The notes beneath the pieces are model-generated. The model had not been told where the DNA came from. It did not search any database and was given only the letters and a program-made list of their open reading frames with translations. Shown piece after piece: positions 30,348-39,844 of a stretch of 64,000 nucleotides of DNA. Source of the DNA: Cupriavidus oxalaticus (lineage in GTDB: Bacteria > Pseudomonadota > Gammaproteobacteria > Burkholderiales > Burkholderiaceae). The translations under genes and the position numbers were made by a program. The stretch's first letter is position 1. Each line of letters opens with the position of its first letter. Location: positions 1,984,001 to 2,048,000 of the forward strand of contig NZ_CP038635.1 in the NCBI RefSeq assembly GCF_004768545.1, written 5' to 3'.

Positions 30348-31487
30348 TCAGGCGCTGATGCCGAACTCCGCCAGCACCGCTTCGGTGTGCTGCCCCAGCG
30401 TGGGCGCATTGCCCTCGGGCCGCACCATGCCTGCCATCCCCGGCAGGTTGGCCCAGGGCACCTCGCCAATCCCCTCTAGCGCCAGGCGGCCGAAGACCCC
30501 TGCCTGCCGGCATTGCTCGCTCCCCAGGAAATCGCTGGCGTGGCTGACGCGGCCGAACAGCACGTCATGCTCGGTCAGCTGCGCTTCCCAGTGCGCGAGC
30601 GGCTGCGCGGCCACCGCCTGCGCCACGCGCCGGTTCAGTTCCGCCGCGCGCGGCAACCGGCCGGCACAGGTGCGCAGCGCGGCATCGCCGAGCCAGTCGT
30701 CAAAGCCCAGCAGGCGTGCCAGCCGCACGAACATCGCGTCGTTGAGCATGCTGATATAGAGCATGCCGTCCGTTGCGGCGAACAATCCCGTCGGCGCATT
30801 GGCCGCGGCCATTTCCGCGTCGGGAAACATGGCATCGTCCACCAGCAGGTACGACTGAAGCGCAGCGCTGGTCTCCAGCAGCGACAGCTTCACATGGCGT
30901 CCCTTGCCATGGCGCGCGGCCCTGAACAATGCCGCGCAGGCATGCTGGGCGGCATAGAGCCCGGTGCTGAGATCGATCAGGAAGAACGGGATACGGCGCG
31001 GCTGGCCCGCGCCGTCGCGGTTCAGGTGCATCAGTCCGCTGACCGCCTGCACGGTGGTATCGACCGCGGGCAGCGCCGCCATCGGGCCGGCATGGCCGTA
31101 GCCGGTGATCGACACATAGACCAGCGCCGGGTTGCGCGCCGCCAGCGCCTCGTAGCCCACGCCCATGCGCTCGGCCACGCCGGGGCGGAAGTTCTGGATC
31201 ACCACGTCGGCACGTGCGGCCAGCCGTGCGATGGCGGCGCGGCCGCTGTCGGTGCGCGCATCCAGCAGCACGCTTTGCTTGCCGGCATTGCACGCGACCG
31301 CGATCGCGGTCTGGCCGGCGCGGATGCGGCCCATATTGCGCGACCAGTCGCCGCCCGGCGGTTCCACCTTGATCACGCGCGCGCCCTGCTGGCGCAGCAC
31401 CAGCCCGCAATACGGCCCGGCGATCCCCTGGCTCAGGTCGAGCACCGTCAGGCCGTCGAGCAGCGCGGCGTCTTGTTCGGATTGCAT
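30348..31487 (-). CDS. CaiB/BaiF-type (family III) CoA-transferase
   Basis: A 379-residue family III CoA-transferase moving CoA between acids. The N-terminal LDLSQGIAGPYCGLVLRQQGA and VIKVEPPGGD match the CoA-binding part. The catalytic Asp is probably Asp172 in FFLIDLSTG. It is the last gene of a three-gene minus-strand operon with a quinone oxidoreductase (19 bp gap) and a Bug-type binding protein. The acyl substrate is unknown. Confidence 0.9.
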   Translation of the reverse strand: MQSEQDAALLDGLTVLDLSQGIAGPYCGLVLRQQGARVIKVEPPGGDWSRNMGRIRAGQTAIAVACNAGKQSVLLDARTDSGRAAIARLAARADVVIQNFRPGVAERMGVGYEALAARNPALVYVSITGYGHAGPMAALPAVDTTVQAVSGLMHLNRDGAGQPRRIPFFLIDLSTGLYAAQHACAALFRAARHGKGRHVKLSLLETSAALQSYLLVDDAMFPDAEMAAANAPTGLFAATDGMLYISMLNDAMFVRLARLLGFDDWLGDAALRTCAGRLPRAAELNRRVAQAVAAQPLAHWEAQLTEHDVLFGRVSHASDFLGSEQCRQAGVFGRLALEGIGEVPWANLPGMAGMVRPEGNAPTLGQHTEAVLAEFGISA

Positions 31488-31506
31488 CTGGTCCTTCCTC
31501 CGCGTT

Positions 31507-32520
31507 TCAGATATCCAGCATGACCTTGCCGATGGCGCGGCGCGACATCGTGGTGTCGACCGCCGCCAGCCAGTCGCGCAGCGGGAAGTGCTGCAGCACC
31601 GGCGGCGCCAGCTTGCCGCTCGCCACCGCCTGCATGATCTGTTCGACCACCTGCTGCACGCGCGGCGCGAAGCGCTGGCGCTCGTCGGTCAGTCCCCAGC
31701 CGATGTAGTAGCCGTAGTTGAAGCCGATCATCGACAGGTTCTTGACCAGCAGCAGGTTCGCAGGCACTTCCGGGATGCGACCGCTGGCATAGCCGATCGA
31801 CAGCAGCCGCGCGCCCGGTGCCGCGCAGCGCAGCGAGGCATCGAACAGGTCGCCGCCGACCGGATCGAACACCACGTCGGCCCCGCCCGCCGGGCACAGC
31901 GCCTTGACCGAGGCCGCCAGCGTGGCCGCATCGGCAGGCAGCGCGTGCGCCGCGCCGTTGGCCAGTGCCGCCTCGCGCTTGGCATCGGTGCTGGCGGTGG
32001 CAATCACGCGCGCGCCCATCAGCTTGCCCACCTGCACGGCAGCCGTGCCGAGCGCGCCGCTGGCGCCGTGCACCAGCATGGTCTCGCCGGGGTGCAACGC
32101 GGCGCGCCACGCCAGCGCGGCCCACACTGTGCCGTAGGTGACCGGCAACGCCGCGGCGTGCGCCAGTTCAAGCCCGTCCGGCACCGGATAGACCGTGTCG
32201 GCAGTCGTCACCACTTCTTCGGCAAAGCCGCCCCAGTCCAGCGCCGCCGCCACGCGCTGGCCCACGCGCAGCCGCGTCACGTCCGGCGCCACCTCCAGGA
32301 TCTCGCCCGCCGCCTCGGTGCCCGGCGTGAACGGCAGCGGCGGCTTGCGCTGGTACTTGCCCGACACGAACAGGCTCAGCGCAAACCCGACGCCCGCATG
32401 CCGCACGCGGATGCGCACCTGCCCCCGCCCGAGCGGCCGGCGCGGGATGCGCTGCAGTTCGAGTTCGCTCCAGTGGCACCAGCGCGAGCAGACCAGCCCC
32501 AGGTAATCGTCCTCTTGCAT
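31507..32520 (-). CDS. NADPH:quinone oxidoreductase-like MDR family protein
   Basis: A 337-residue medium-chain dehydrogenase/reductase of the zinc-free quinone oxidoreductase type. The N-terminal GroES-like part has GTEAAGEILEV, and the Rossmann part has HGASGALGTAAVQVGKLMGA for NADPH. No catalytic-zinc Cys/His set is evident. Two starts are possible: ATG 32535, which overlaps the upstream stop as ATGA, or ATG 32520 (MQEDDYLG), which has AGGA upstream and is used here. Enoyl-CoA or quinone substrates are both possible. Confidence 0.85.
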   Translation of the reverse strand: MQEDDYLGLVCSRWCHWSELELQRIPRRPLGRGQVRIRVRHAGVGFALSLFVSGKYQRKPPLPFTPGTEAAGEILEVAPDVTRLRVGQRVAAALDWGGFAEEVVTTADTVYPVPDGLELAHAAALPVTYGTVWAALAWRAALHPGETMLVHGASGALGTAAVQVGKLMGARVIATASTDAKREAALANGAAHALPADAATLAASVKALCPAGGADVVFDPVGGDLFDASLRCAAPGARLLSIGYASGRIPEVPANLLLVKNLSMIGFNYGYYIGWGLTDERQRFAPRVQQVVEQIMQAVASGKLAPPVLQHFPLRDWLAAVDTTMSRRAIGKVMLDI

Positions 32521-32531
32521 CGTCAGTCCTG

Positions 32532-33527
32532 TCATTCCAGCGTAATGCCGACATCGCGGATGATGCGGCTCCATTTGTCGCGGTCGCTCTTCAGCACCGT
32601 GGCAAAGGCTTCCGGCGTGCCGCCGACCGGCACCAGGTTCAGGTCCTGCATTTTCTTTGCGATCTCCGGCATGCGCACGATGCGCGCCACTTCGCGCGAC
32701 AGCGCCTCGACCCGCGCCTTCGGCACGCCCGCCGGGAACAGCAGGCCCATCCACGCATCCGGCTCGAAGCCCTTGTAGCCCGCCTCGCGGAAGGTCGGCA
32801 CCCCGGGCAGCAGCGCCGAACGTTCGGCCCCGGCCATGGCCACCGGGATCAGCTTGCCGCCCTGCAGCAGCGCCATCGCCGTGCCCACCGGCACAAAGCC
32901 GATCTTCACATGCCCGGCGGCCAGGTCCGTGACCAGCGGCACACCGCCCTTGTAGGCCACGTGATCCATCTGCAGCCCGGCCTCGCGCTTGAACAGTTCG
33001 CCCAGGATATGGCCAGTGGTGCCGGCACCGTACGAGCCGTACGGGTACTTGTTGGGATTGGCCTTGACCAGCGCCACCAGCTCCGGCAGCGTGCGCGCCG
33101 GGAAATCCGGCGACACGGCGAGGATGGTCGACGAGATCGCGACCTCGCTGACTGGCGTGAAATCGGTGATCGGGTCATAGCCGATGCGCGGGTACAGCGA
33201 CGGGTTCTGCACGTGCGCGGTGAAGGTCAGCAGCGCGGTATAGCCGTCCTTCGCGGCGCGCGCGACGTGCTTGGTGCCGGTGGTGGTGCCCGCGCCCGGC
33301 TTGTTGTCGACGATGACCGGCTGGCCCCAGGTCCTGGTCAGCTCCTGGCCAATCAGCCGCGCCACGGCATCGTTCACATTGCCGGCCACGGACGGCACGA
33401 CGATGGTCAGCGGCCGCGACGGATAGGGATCGGCATCGGGTGCATCGGCCGCGTGCGCAGAGACTGCGAACGTGGCCAGCACGATGGCGGGCATGGCGGC
33501 GCGCAGCCGCGAGCGAAGAGTCGGCAT
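32532..33527 (-). CDS. Bug-family (TTT) periplasmic substrate-binding protein
   Basis: A 331-residue exported receptor with a signal peptide ending at AHA (about residue 26) and YPSRPLTIVVPSVAGNVNDAVAR in place of the usual PPGG motif. IVDNKPGAGTTTGTKHVA follows, then VPTFREAGYKG. It leads the operon with the oxidoreductase and CoA-transferase, so it probably brings in the acid or ester those enzymes process. It is divergent from a LysR gene that may control it. Confidence 0.9.
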   Translation of the reverse strand: MPTLRSRLRAAMPAIVLATFAVSAHAADAPDADPYPSRPLTIVVPSVAGNVNDAVARLIGQELTRTWGQPVIVDNKPGAGTTTGTKHVARAAKDGYTALLTFTAHVQNPSLYPRIGYDPITDFTPVSEVAISSTILAVSPDFPARTLPELVALVKANPNKYPYGSYGAGTTGHILGELFKREAGLQMDHVAYKGGVPLVTDLAAGHVKIGFVPVGTAMALLQGGKLIPVAMAGAERSALLPGVPTFREAGYKGFEPDAWMGLLFPAGVPKARVEALSREVARIVRMPEIAKKMQDLNLVPVGGTPEAFATVLKSDRDKWSRIIRDVGITLE

Positions 33528-33613
33528 GGTCGGTGTCTCCTGTCGTGGCTCCCTTCTGTGTTGCCCGCCAGCCGCTGGCGATGCGAGGGATGCCAGCGCA
33601 GTCTAGGGCACCA

Positions 33614-33654
33614 GCGCGGCACGATCGATTCCTGCGCGGCACAGTTCGAGTCCT
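33614..33654. repeat. Tandem 20/21-bp imperfect repeat in divergent control region
   Basis: GCGCGGCACGATCGATTCCT is followed directly by a close copy (GCGCGGCAC...TTCGAGTCCT). It sits between the Bug-type gene and the LysR gene, where a LysR regulator would bind. It is a candidate operator. Confidence 0.5.
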
Positions 33655-33705
33655 GCCAGGCATGGCGCAGTGCGTCAATGCCGCGGCGCGGCCCCCTCGC
33701 CGCGC

Positions 33706-33711
33706 TACAAT
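33706..33711 (+). promoter_or_regulatory. Candidate -10 box for the lysR gene
   Basis: TACAAT 41 bp ahead of the ATG at 33753; no clear -35 partner. Confidence 0.35.
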
Positions 33712-33752
33712 GGCCGGCACTCTCCGCACGCTGCCAGGCCGGCACCTATCCC

Positions 33753-34652
33753 ATGCGATTCGAGGATCTAGAAGCCTTCCTGGTAGTCAGCGAACACGGC
33801 AACCTGCATCGCGCGGCCGACACGCTCGGCATGACCCAGTCCGGCCTGTCCAAGACGCTGGCGCGGCTGGAGGCCGAGGCCGGCATGCCGCTGTTCGAGC
33901 GCACTCCGCGCGGGCTGGTGCCGACCAGCGTCGGCAAGACGCTGCTGGCCCATGCGCGCAAGATTTCGCTGGCGGCGACCGACCTGCGCAACGAACTGGC
34001 CGAGCAACGCCTGGCGCGCGCCGGCACCGTGCGGCTCGGCGCCATCCCGTACCTGGTGCCGTCGCTGCTGTCGCCGCTGCTGGCGCAGTTCTTCGTCAGC
34101 CGCCCGCTGGCGGTGTTCTCGATCGAGACACACCTGAGCGCGCGCCTGATGGCGGTGCTGCAGAACGGTGACGCGGACCTGATCCTGGCCGCGCGCCCGG
34201 CCAGCGTGCCTGAGGACATCGACTGGCTGCCACTGGGGCCGCTGACCATGCAGATCGTCTGCCGCGCGGCGCATCCGCGCCGCGACAGCTTCCGTACGCT
34301 GGCCGACCTGACCGAAGAGCGCTGGGCCGTGCCGGCCAGTTCGCTGTACCTGCGCCAGTGGCTGGAAGAACGATTCACCTCGGTGGGCCTGCCGCCGCCG
34401 CGCGTCGCGGTGGAAAGCACGGCCTCGCCGGTCGCGTTCGGCGAGTTGCTGCGGCACTCGGACCTGCTCGGCATCATGCCGCCGCGCATCCTGAAGCAGG
34501 CCGAGGGACAGGGATTGCAGGCGATCGCCGGGCCGGGCATGTCGTGGCAGCATGAACTGGCGGTGCTGTGGCGCGCCGGCGGCTACCTGTCGCCGATCTG
34601 CCAGGACTTCCGCGACGCGGTGGTCAAGTGGTGCGAGGAAATGGAGATCTGA
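33753..34652 (+). CDS. LysR-family transcriptional regulator
   Basis: A 299-residue regulator with an N-terminal winged helix-turn-helix (MRFEDLEAFLVVSEHGNLHR, AADTLGMTQSGLSKTLARLE) and a periplasmic-binding-protein-like co-inducer domain (about 90-299). It is divergent from the Bug/oxidoreductase/CoA-transferase operon, the classic arrangement for a LysR activator that responds to the pathway substrate. The tandem repeats at 33614-33654 lie between them. The inducer is unknown. Confidence 0.92.
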   Translation: MRFEDLEAFLVVSEHGNLHRAADTLGMTQSGLSKTLARLEAEAGMPLFERTPRGLVPTSVGKTLLAHARKISLAATDLRNELAEQRLARAGTVRLGAIPYLVPSLLSPLLAQFFVSRPLAVFSIETHLSARLMAVLQNGDADLILAARPASVPEDIDWLPLGPLTMQIVCRAAHPRRDSFRTLADLTEERWAVPASSLYLRQWLEERFTSVGLPPPRVAVESTASPVAFGELLRHSDLLGIMPPRILKQAEGQGLQAIAGPGMSWQHELAVLWRAGGYLSPICQDFRDAVVKWCEEMEI

Positions 34653-34661
34653 AGGCGCGGC

Positions 34662-35630
34662 TCAGGGCACCCACCAGTAGCGGGTGATATGGAAGAACAC
34701 CGGCGCGGCGAACACCACCGAGTCGAGCCGGTCGAGCATGCCGCCGTGGCCCTGGATCATGTGGCCCCAGTCCTTGATGCCGCGGTCGCGCTTGATCGCC
34801 GACATCACCAGCCCGCCCAGGAACCCCATCAGCGCGATCGCCAGCGCGATCAGCCCGGCCTGCCACGGCGTGAACGGCGTGATCCACCACAGCGCCGCGC
34901 CCAGTGCGGTGGCGCTGGCCACGCCGCCGACAAACCCTTCCACCGTCTTTGACGGCGACAGCAGCGGCGCGATCTTGCGCTTGCCGCACAGCTTGCCCCA
35001 CACGTACTGCAGCACGTCGCTGCCCTGCACCACGATCACCAGGAAGGCGATCAGCAGCAGGTTGCGGCCCTCGAAGCCCGGGATCGGCAGCGTCAGCAGC
35101 GCCGGCACGTGCGAGATGCAGAACACGCAGATCATCACCGCCCACTGCACCCCGGCGCAGCGCTCCAGGAAGCGCGTGGTCTCGGACGACAGCGCCGCCA
35201 GGATCGGCAGGAACAGGAAGGCATAGACCGGGATCAGGATCGAGAACATGCCATACCAGCCGGTGTAGACCAGCACGTACTGCAGCGGCAGGAACACGAA
35301 GAAGGCGGCGGCGATGGCGCGATGGTCGCCGCGGCGCGTGGTGGTGATGGTGACGAACTCGCGCAGCGCGAAGAACGACAGCAGGAAGAACAGCACGATC
35401 ACCGCGGTGCGGCCCAGCGCGAAGGCCGCCCCCATGACGCCGATCATCCACCACCAGGCATTGACGCGCTGCGCGAGGTTGTCGATCACCGCGTGCTGCC
35501 CGCCGCCGGCCACGCGCCAGCGCAGCAGCGCGGTCACGGTGGAGGCGAGCAGCAGCACCGCAAACAGGCCGCCGAACAGCAGCCAGGTTTCATGGCTCCA
35601 ATGCAACGTTGGCGTGGTCGGCATGGTCAT
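34662..35630 (-). CDS. CdsA-like phosphatidate cytidylyltransferase (YnbB-like)
   Basis: A 322-residue polytopic membrane enzyme of the CDP-diacylglycerol synthase family, which makes CDP-lipid from CTP and phosphatidate. The C-terminal family signature is complete: SPSKTVEGFVGG, then IKRDRGIKDWGHMIQGHGG and MLDRLDS. It is the last gene of a six-gene operon and its start overlaps the plsC-like stop. The pairing with a CDP-alcohol phosphotransferase and other ynb-type genes suggests a specialised paralogue of CdsA, comparable to E. coli YnbB. Confidence 0.88.
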   Translation of the reverse strand: MTMPTTPTLHWSHETWLLFGGLFAVLLLASTVTALLRWRVAGGGQHAVIDNLAQRVNAWWWMIGVMGAAFALGRTAVIVLFFLLSFFALREFVTITTTRRGDHRAIAAAFFVFLPLQYVLVYTGWYGMFSILIPVYAFLFLPILAALSSETTRFLERCAGVQWAVMICVFCISHVPALLTLPIPGFEGRNLLLIAFLVIVVQGSDVLQYVWGKLCGKRKIAPLLSPSKTVEGFVGGVASATALGAALWWITPFTPWQAGLIALAIALMGFLGGLVMSAIKRDRGIKDWGHMIQGHGGMLDRLDSVVFAAPVFFHITRYWWVP

Positions 35631-36256
35631 CAGTCCAGTTCGGGGGCTAGCGCGAGCAGGCCGTCGCGGCAGCGGGACAGGAAGCTCTCCTTGTCCTCGC
35701 CGTCGGCCACCAGCAGCGGCTGGCCGAAAGTCACGGTGCACAGCAGCGGCACCGGCACCACTTCGCCCTTGGGCATCACGCGGTTGAGGTTGTCGATCCA
35801 GACCGGCACGAACTCCACCGCCGGGCACGCGCGCGCCAGGTGGTAGATGCCGCTCTTGAACGGCAGCAGCCGTGCATCGGTGGTATTGCGCGTGCCCTCG
35901 GGGAACAGGATCAGCGAATCGCCGCCTTCCAGTGCGCCGCGCATCAGTGCCACCGGATCGCTGCCGGGATCACTGTGCGTGCGGTCGATCAGCAGCGCGC
36001 GGAATACGTCGCGGCCGATAAAGCGCCGCAGCGGCGAACAGTCCCAATAGTCGGCGCCGGCCACGGGCCGCGTGCCGGCGCGCAGGTCGGGCGGCAGGCA
36101 GCCCCAGATCAGCACGAAGTCGCCATGGCTGCTGTGGTTGGCAAAGTACACGCGTTGCACCGCGGCGGGAAAGCAGCCCTGCCAGTTGGCGCGCATGCCG
36201 GTCAGCAGGCGGGCGAAAGCGATGATGGCGCGCGCGGTGGCGCGGGCGATCCACAT
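35630..36256 (-). CDS. PlsC-like 1-acylglycerol-3-phosphate acyltransferase
   Basis: A 208-residue acyltransferase. NHSSHGD supplies the HX4D catalytic pair (His41, Asp46), and FPEGTR (118-123) binds the phosphate. An N-terminal hydrophobic segment fits membrane attachment. It would acylate lysophosphatidate or a related lysolipid, feeding the CdsA-like enzyme next to it. ATG 36256 is chosen as the first start giving a normal PlsC N-terminus. E. coli ynbABCD has no such gene. Confidence 0.88.
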   Translation of the reverse strand: MWIARATARAIIAFARLLTGMRANWQGCFPAAVQRVYFANHSSHGDFVLIWGCLPPDLRAGTRPVAGADYWDCSPLRRFIGRDVFRALLIDRTHSDPGSDPVALMRGALEGGDSLILFPEGTRNTTDARLLPFKSGIYHLARACPAVEFVPVWIDNLNRVMPKGEVVPVPLLCTVTFGQPLLVADGEDKESFLSRCRDGLLALAPELD

Positions 36257-36264
36257 GGTGTTGT

Positions 36265-36696
36265 TTACCTCAGCAGCAAGATCAGCAGGGACAGGCACAG
36301 CTGGACTGCGGCCAGTGCCACGCTGGCGCGCACCAGCCGCATCGCGCCGCGCGCGCGTTCGGGCAGCGAACGGCCAGTGCGGCCGGGTGTGATCCAGCCC
36401 AGTCCGGTCAGCGCGCCGTCGAGTCCGGCCAGGTCCGCCTGGCCCTCGCGGTCGGCCGAAGCGGCCAGCGCATCGAACAGGCGCCGGTCGATCGCCACGC
36501 GCAGCAGCAGCCAGAGTTGGGCCGGTGCCACCAGCAACGGCAGTGCAGACAGTGCGGGGCCGGCAGACAGCCAGGCGGAAGCCAGCGCGAAGGCCAGTCC
36601 GGCCACGCCGATCCATAGCGCACCGGACAGCGCGCCGGTGACGGCGTGCGCGATCCAGGCCTCGGAGGAACCACTGTGTGCGGCGTCAGTGGCCAT
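36265..36696 (-). CDS. Small membrane protein of unknown function in lipid operon
   Basis: 143 residues with three or four hydrophobic segments (about 10-35, 40-60, 118-142) and a polar middle (DRRLFDALAASADREGQADL). ATG 36696 overlaps the end of the phosphatase gene by 11 bases. No family is recognised. Tight packing in the operon implies a role in the same pathway, perhaps as a membrane partner or scaffold. Confidence 0.7.
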   Translation of the reverse strand: MATDAAHSGSSEAWIAHAVTGALSGALWIGVAGLAFALASAWLSAGPALSALPLLVAPAQLWLLLRVAIDRRLFDALAASADREGQADLAGLDGALTGLGWITPGRTGRSLPERARGAMRLVRASVALAAVQLCLSLLILLLR

Positions 36697-38074
36697 CGGC
36701 AGCCTCCGGGGTCGGATATTGGTCGAGCCACGCCTGCAGCGCCTCGGCGTGCTCGCGCCCCAGCACCACCGCGGGTCGGTGTGCACGTAATGCGGCCAGT
36801 GCCGCCGGGGCGCCGCGCAGTCCCTGCCGGCGCGCCATCCATGCAGCCGCCACCAGCGCGCTGCGCGAATAGCCCAGCGCACAGCTCACCAGTATCCGGC
36901 GCGCTTGCGCGTGCCACGCGTCGAGTTGCGCCACGGCCTGCTCCAGTTGCTGCGCGGTCGGCACGGTCAGGTCCAGCACCGGCACGCAGCGATAGGCCAG
37001 CCCCGGCTCGGTTGCGGCGCGCGGCAATTCGGCGCTCAGGTCCAGCACGGCGTCAGCGCCCAGTGCGCGAAGTTCGGCATCGGTCGGGAAGCGGCCGACC
37101 CAGACGCCGTCTGCGATGCGGCTGGCCTGCGGCGCGCGCCGCGTCCACCAGCGCGAATTCAGGAACGCGCCGAGCAGGTATGGCGCCAGCACCCAGCATG
37201 CCGCCTGCGCCATCGTGCCGTCGGCATGCTTCTGGAACCAGGCCGGCGCGGCCAGCGCGTAGATGCGGGCAACGCAGGCCAGCGCCAGCGCCGCCCACAG
37301 CAGCAGGAACGCCAGCATCACGGAGGCTCCCACCGCCAGCACCGCGCACAGCAGTGCCATGACTGCGCCAATCCCATAGCGCCGCGAAAGCTGGCGCGTG
37401 CGCGCATCGGGCACTCCCATCGCAACGCCCGGCAGCCGCATCGGGAACAGGTAAACGCACAGCCAGCCGGCCAGCGCCCCGGTCGGCACGTCGATCACGT
37501 GGTGCTGCCACGTGGTCAGCACCGACACGCCGATCAGCGCGAACCAGCCATGGAGCAGCCAGCGCCAGCCGCCGCGCAGGTGCGCCGCGTACGCGACCCA
37601 CAGGATCACCAGCAGGCTGATATGCAGCGACGGCGCCTGGTTGAACGGCAGGTCGAAGCCGCCCAGCAGCGCGAACAGCTGCCCCGGCAGCCCCTCCGCC
37701 TGCGGCCGCTCGAAGCTGAAGCGCAGCGGGAACGCGATAAAGCACGCCACCGAGACCAGCTGCGCCAGCACCAGCCGCCTGACGTGCACGACCAGCGCAG
37801 CGCGCGTGCGCCACAGGAAAAAGGAGATGCCGTACAGCAGATCGATCGACCAATACGGGATGATGGTCCACGGCAGGAACGGGATGCCGCGCTCCCAGCC
37901 GAAATAGACTGACGGCACCTGCGCGCGCTGGCTCGCAAGCCAGTTGGCAAAGCCGTAGCTGGAAAAGAAAAACGCGCCGGCCAGCGCCAGCAGCAGGCAG
38001 GCCAGCCGCCACGGACGTTCGCCGCGGGATGCCGCGGCAGCCGCCTCAGCCGCGCCAGCGGGCAGCGTGCTCAT
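36686..38074 (-). CDS. PAP2-like membrane domain fused to dual-specificity phosphatase (YnbD-like)
   Basis: A 462-residue two-domain protein. Residues 20-290 form a polytopic PAP2-type domain with FERP, PSLH (about 149-151) and HHVID (191-195), like lipid phosphatases. Residues 315-462 form a tyrosine/dual-specificity phosphatase with catalytic CALGYSR (Cys398, Arg404; CX5R). E. coli YnbD has the same pairing. Likely substrates are lipid phosphates, perhaps phosphatidylglycerol-phosphate-like or phosphoinositol-like head groups; this is inference. ATG 38074 overlaps the upstream stop. Confidence 0.85.
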   Translation of the reverse strand: MSTLPAGAAEAAAAASRGERPWRLACLLLALAGAFFFSSYGFANWLASQRAQVPSVYFGWERGIPFLPWTIIPYWSIDLLYGISFFLWRTRAALVVHVRRLVLAQLVSVACFIAFPLRFSFERPQAEGLPGQLFALLGGFDLPFNQAPSLHISLLVILWVAYAAHLRGGWRWLLHGWFALIGVSVLTTWQHHVIDVPTGALAGWLCVYLFPMRLPGVAMGVPDARTRQLSRRYGIGAVMALLCAVLAVGASVMLAFLLLWAALALACVARIYALAAPAWFQKHADGTMAQAACWVLAPYLLGAFLNSRWWTRRAPQASRIADGVWVGRFPTDAELRALGADAVLDLSAELPRAATEPGLAYRCVPVLDLTVPTAQQLEQAVAQLDAWHAQARRILVSCALGYSRSALVAAAWMARRQGLRGAPAALAALRAHRPAVVLGREHAEALQAWLDQYPTPEAADGH

Positions 38075-39840
38075 GCTGCGCGCCTGCGCGCCAGGCTGAC
38101 GGTGAAGATGCCCCACGGGTCGATACGCTGGGTCACCTTGTCGAAGCCGGCGGCGCGCACCAGTTCGTCCATCTCGGCCTGCGAGCGGCGCCGCATCACC
38201 CACGCTGCGCCGCCGCGGTGGCTGGTCAGCGCGCGGGCGATGAATTCAAGCTGCGGATGCCAGGGCTGGCCGGTGTAGACCAGATAGCCGCCCGGCGGCA
38301 ACGCGCGCGCCAGGCCTTCCAGCGAGCGGCGCACCATCGCGTTTTCCGGGAACAGCTCGTACAGGCCCGATACCACGGCCAGCGTCGGTGCCGGCGTCAG
38401 CGCGGCCAGGCCGTCGCCGTCGAAGGCATCGCCCTGTTCGAAGCGGGCGACTCCCTGCAGTCCCTTGGCCGCGATCAGCGCCCTGCCCTGGTCGACGTTG
38501 AGCTGGCTGTAGTCGCGCAGCAGGATCGATTCCACCTCGGCCGCACCGCCGTCCAGCGCGCCCAGCGCCTCCAGCACATAGCGACCGTGCCCGGCGGCGA
38601 TGTCGACCATGCGCACCGGCATGCCGGCCGCATGCAGCCGCCGCACAGCCTGGGCGATCAGCGCTTCGGCGTGGACCTTGCGCTGGCGGATCCCGCGCCA
38701 GCCGATGGCGCCGAGGTATTGCTCGTCGGCCAGCCGGCCCAGTGGGCCGCGTCCCGACGGCGTATTGCGGTAAACGTAGTCGAGCGTCGAGCCCGAGTCG
38801 AAACCGGTCTCGTGCCCAAGCCGCACGCCGTCCGACAGCATCCCGCCGAGCTTCAGGCTGGCGCGCGCCGCGCGCCAGTACCACGCCGCCAGCCCGCCCG
38901 GCGCCGACGCCAGCCGGTCCGACTCCTCCCGGAACGGGCCGATCTGGTCGGCATCGAGCAGCGAGCGCGGCGCCGACGGCGTGTCGAACTCGCGCACGAT
39001 AAATCGCCGCGCCGCGTCCACCGCCAGCTTGCGGTCGCGCTCGCCCAGCGTGTCGTGGAAGAACCCGTCCAGCACGATGCGTTCCTTGGTGCGCGCGCCC
39101 AGCCGCTCGTAGAAGCGGTCCTGCGGCCCGTGGTGCACCACCCAGTCCGCGCCGGAGATCAGCAGCTGCGTCGGCACCGTGATCGCGGCGGCATCGGCGA
39201 CGATGCGCTCGGCGGTCTCGTACAGGTCGAGCAGGATATTGACCGCGATCGGCCGTGTGATCAGCGGGTCGGTGTCGTAGCTGGCGATGCGTTCGGGATC
39301 GTGCGTCAGGAACTTCGCCTTGACGTAGCTGTTGACAAAGAACCTGCCGCGCAGCCGGTGCATCAGCTTCAGCCCCGGCCGCGCGAACGGCACGTACAGC
39401 TTGACCTTGAACGCCGGCGAGGCCAGCACCAGCGCGCGGATCGGCGGCGCGTAATCGTGCACCCAGGTGGCGGCCAGCACTGCACCGACGCTTTGCGCGA
39501 TGACCGCGGTGCGCTCCAGCGGGATGCCGTGCGCCTCGGCGATATGGTGGGTAAATGTCTGGATGTCGCGCACCGAGTCCGCCAGGCTGGGGCTGTAGCC
39601 ACGCTCGCCTGGCGAGCGGCCGTGGCCGCGCGCGTCCCAGGCAAAGATGTCGTAGCCCGGCAGGTTCAGCTCGTCGGCCAGGTGGGCGACCCGGCCGGAA
39701 TGCTCGTGGCCGCGGTGGAACAGCACCACGGCGCCGCGCGCCGGGCCCTCCACCGCCGGCCAGTGGCGGTAGAACAGCGCCTGGCCGTCATGGGTCTGGA
39801 AATGCCGCTCCTGCGGCTGGCGGATAGCGGCTCGGTCCAT
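38071..39840 (-). CDS. Alpha/beta hydrolase fused to SAM methyltransferase (YnbC-like)
   Basis: A 589-residue bifunctional protein. Residues 1-300 are an alpha/beta hydrolase of the lysophospholipase/monoacylglycerol lipase type: FHRGHEHSGR, WDARGHGRS, a nucleophile elbow AQSVGA (the first Gly is replaced by Ala), and HDTLGERD with the candidate His. Residues 330-589 hold a class I SAM methyltransferase (VDIAAGHGRYVLEAL). The length and order match E. coli YnbC (about 585). It may trim and methylate a lipid head group. The 4-bp gap to the upstream gene and ATGA overlap downstream show operon structure. Confidence 0.87.
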   Translation of the reverse strand: MDRAAIRQPQERHFQTHDGQALFYRHWPAVEGPARGAVVLFHRGHEHSGRVAHLADELNLPGYDIFAWDARGHGRSPGERGYSPSLADSVRDIQTFTHHIAEAHGIPLERTAVIAQSVGAVLAATWVHDYAPPIRALVLASPAFKVKLYVPFARPGLKLMHRLRGRFFVNSYVKAKFLTHDPERIASYDTDPLITRPIAVNILLDLYETAERIVADAAAITVPTQLLISGADWVVHHGPQDRFYERLGARTKERIVLDGFFHDTLGERDRKLAVDAARRFIVREFDTPSAPRSLLDADQIGPFREESDRLASAPGGLAAWYWRAARASLKLGGMLSDGVRLGHETGFDSGSTLDYVYRNTPSGRGPLGRLADEQYLGAIGWRGIRQRKVHAEALIAQAVRRLHAAGMPVRMVDIAAGHGRYVLEALGALDGGAAEVESILLRDYSQLNVDQGRALIAAKGLQGVARFEQGDAFDGDGLAALTPAPTLAVVSGLYELFPENAMVRRSLEGLARALPPGGYLVYTGQPWHPQLEFIARALTSHRGGAAWVMRRRSQAEMDELVRAAGFDKVTQRIDPWGIFTVSLARRRAA

Positions 39841-39844
39841 GGGC

